A DNA stretch of 43,143 bases, taken from positions 1 through 43,143 of the forward strand of contig CAKUFA010000017.1 of NCBI GenBank assembly GCA_934647165.1, written 5' to 3'. The stretch comes from an uncultured Clostridia bacterium. Lineage in GTDB: Bacteria; Bacillota; Clostridia; Christensenellales; Aristaeellaceae. Made by a program: the position numbers and the translations under genes. Below are positions 42,901 to 43,143 of the stretch, in pieces. Below the pieces are notes generated by a model. It made no database searches. It worked only from the letters and a program-made list of their open reading frames with translations, and was not told the DNA's origin. Within the stretch, counting starts at the first letter, position 1; each line of letters starts with the position of its first letter.

Positions 42901-43143
42901 GGTGTCTTTCCCTCCATTGTTTTTATTTGCGCCGGTGTCTGTTCCGCCGCATTTTTCTGCTCATCATAATAGCATTCCACCCCCGCGTTGAAAAGTATAC
43001 AATCACTATATCTCATTGTCATATTCTAACCACTTATTTATTTGCAATCGCATGATTATCCATCCATGCAGGCAAAAAAGGAAAAGAGCGGTCTTTTTTC
43101 AGTCATAAAAGACACGAAAATACAGTTGTTAAAAATCTTTTCG
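42901..43143. other. Upstream region of the sugar-transport operon
   Basis: No gene. On the minus strand a possible -10 TATTAT (42971-42966) lies about 65 nt before the ATG with a weak TTTCAA 16 nt further up. No riboswitch fold, operator or repeat is clear to me. The outermost 80 bases are AT-rich and the window ends there. Confidence 0.4.

Overview
The window looks like a chromosomal segment of a moderately high-GC, endospore-forming member of the Clostridia (Bacillota). The reasons are the yabP-yabQ-divIC cluster (spore cortex assembly next to a division gene), the clostridial string secD-secF / recJ-relA-dtd-MBL-hemZ, low-GC-Gram-positive -35/-10 boxes and strong AGGAGG ribosome binding sites, CUT1 sugar-transport genes and a PrsA-type foldase. 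I cannot name the genus from the sequence alone; a gut-type Clostridia genome would fit.

Layout. (1) 51-12598, all minus: read in the direction of transcription it runs mutS2, response regulator, histidine kinase, chorismate mutase, shikimate kinase, MATE exporter, a ProB-like amino-acid kinase, an unknown 268-aa protein, yabP, yabQ, divIC/ftsB, a Ppx/GppA-like phosphatase, a PrsA/SurA-like lipoprotein foldase with its own promoter, and tRNA-Leu(CAG). Several joints are ATGA overlaps or gaps under 50 nt, so much of this may be read as long transcripts. (2) 12599-13575 has no gene: it holds two arrays of long direct repeats (142-bp and 152-bp units), made of small hairpins and facing each other in opposite orientation. 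(3) 13576-26807, all minus: secreted small protein, secD, secF, terminator, recJ, relA/spoT, dtd, MBL hydrolase, hemZ, then ppiB with its own promoter, zapA and a U32 peptidase.

(4) 26956-31159, plus: a divergently transcribed carbohydrate island made of a LacI-family regulator, a GH63/GH37-like (alpha/alpha)6 glycosidase, a CE4-like deacetylase and an inosine-uridine-type nucleoside hydrolase. A hairpin terminator separates it from yebC. (5) 32100-34300 is an AT-richer stretch with visible decay: an Mrr-type restriction endonuclease gene broken by a frameshift at codon 2 and by an inverted duplication, a short minus ORF, and a GNAT acetyltransferase whose ribosome binding site and start codon are one A out of frame with the body of the gene. 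(6) 34317-42900, minus: an alpha-galactoside-type utilisation operon in the order solute-binding protein, two CUT1 permeases, GH36 alpha-galactosidase, a 633-aa regulator carrying two separate AraC-type DNA-binding domains, and a PhnP-like metallo-beta-lactamase protein.

The housekeeping half (translation quality control, stringent response, protein export and folding, division, sporulation, aromatic amino-acid synthesis) is conventional. The points worth a second look are the hairpin repeat arrays in front of mutS2, the twin-HTH AraC regulator, the foldase with a repeat-containing insert inside its parvulin domain, the LacI/glycosidase/deacetylase/nucleosidase cluster and the decayed mrr-GNAT stretch.
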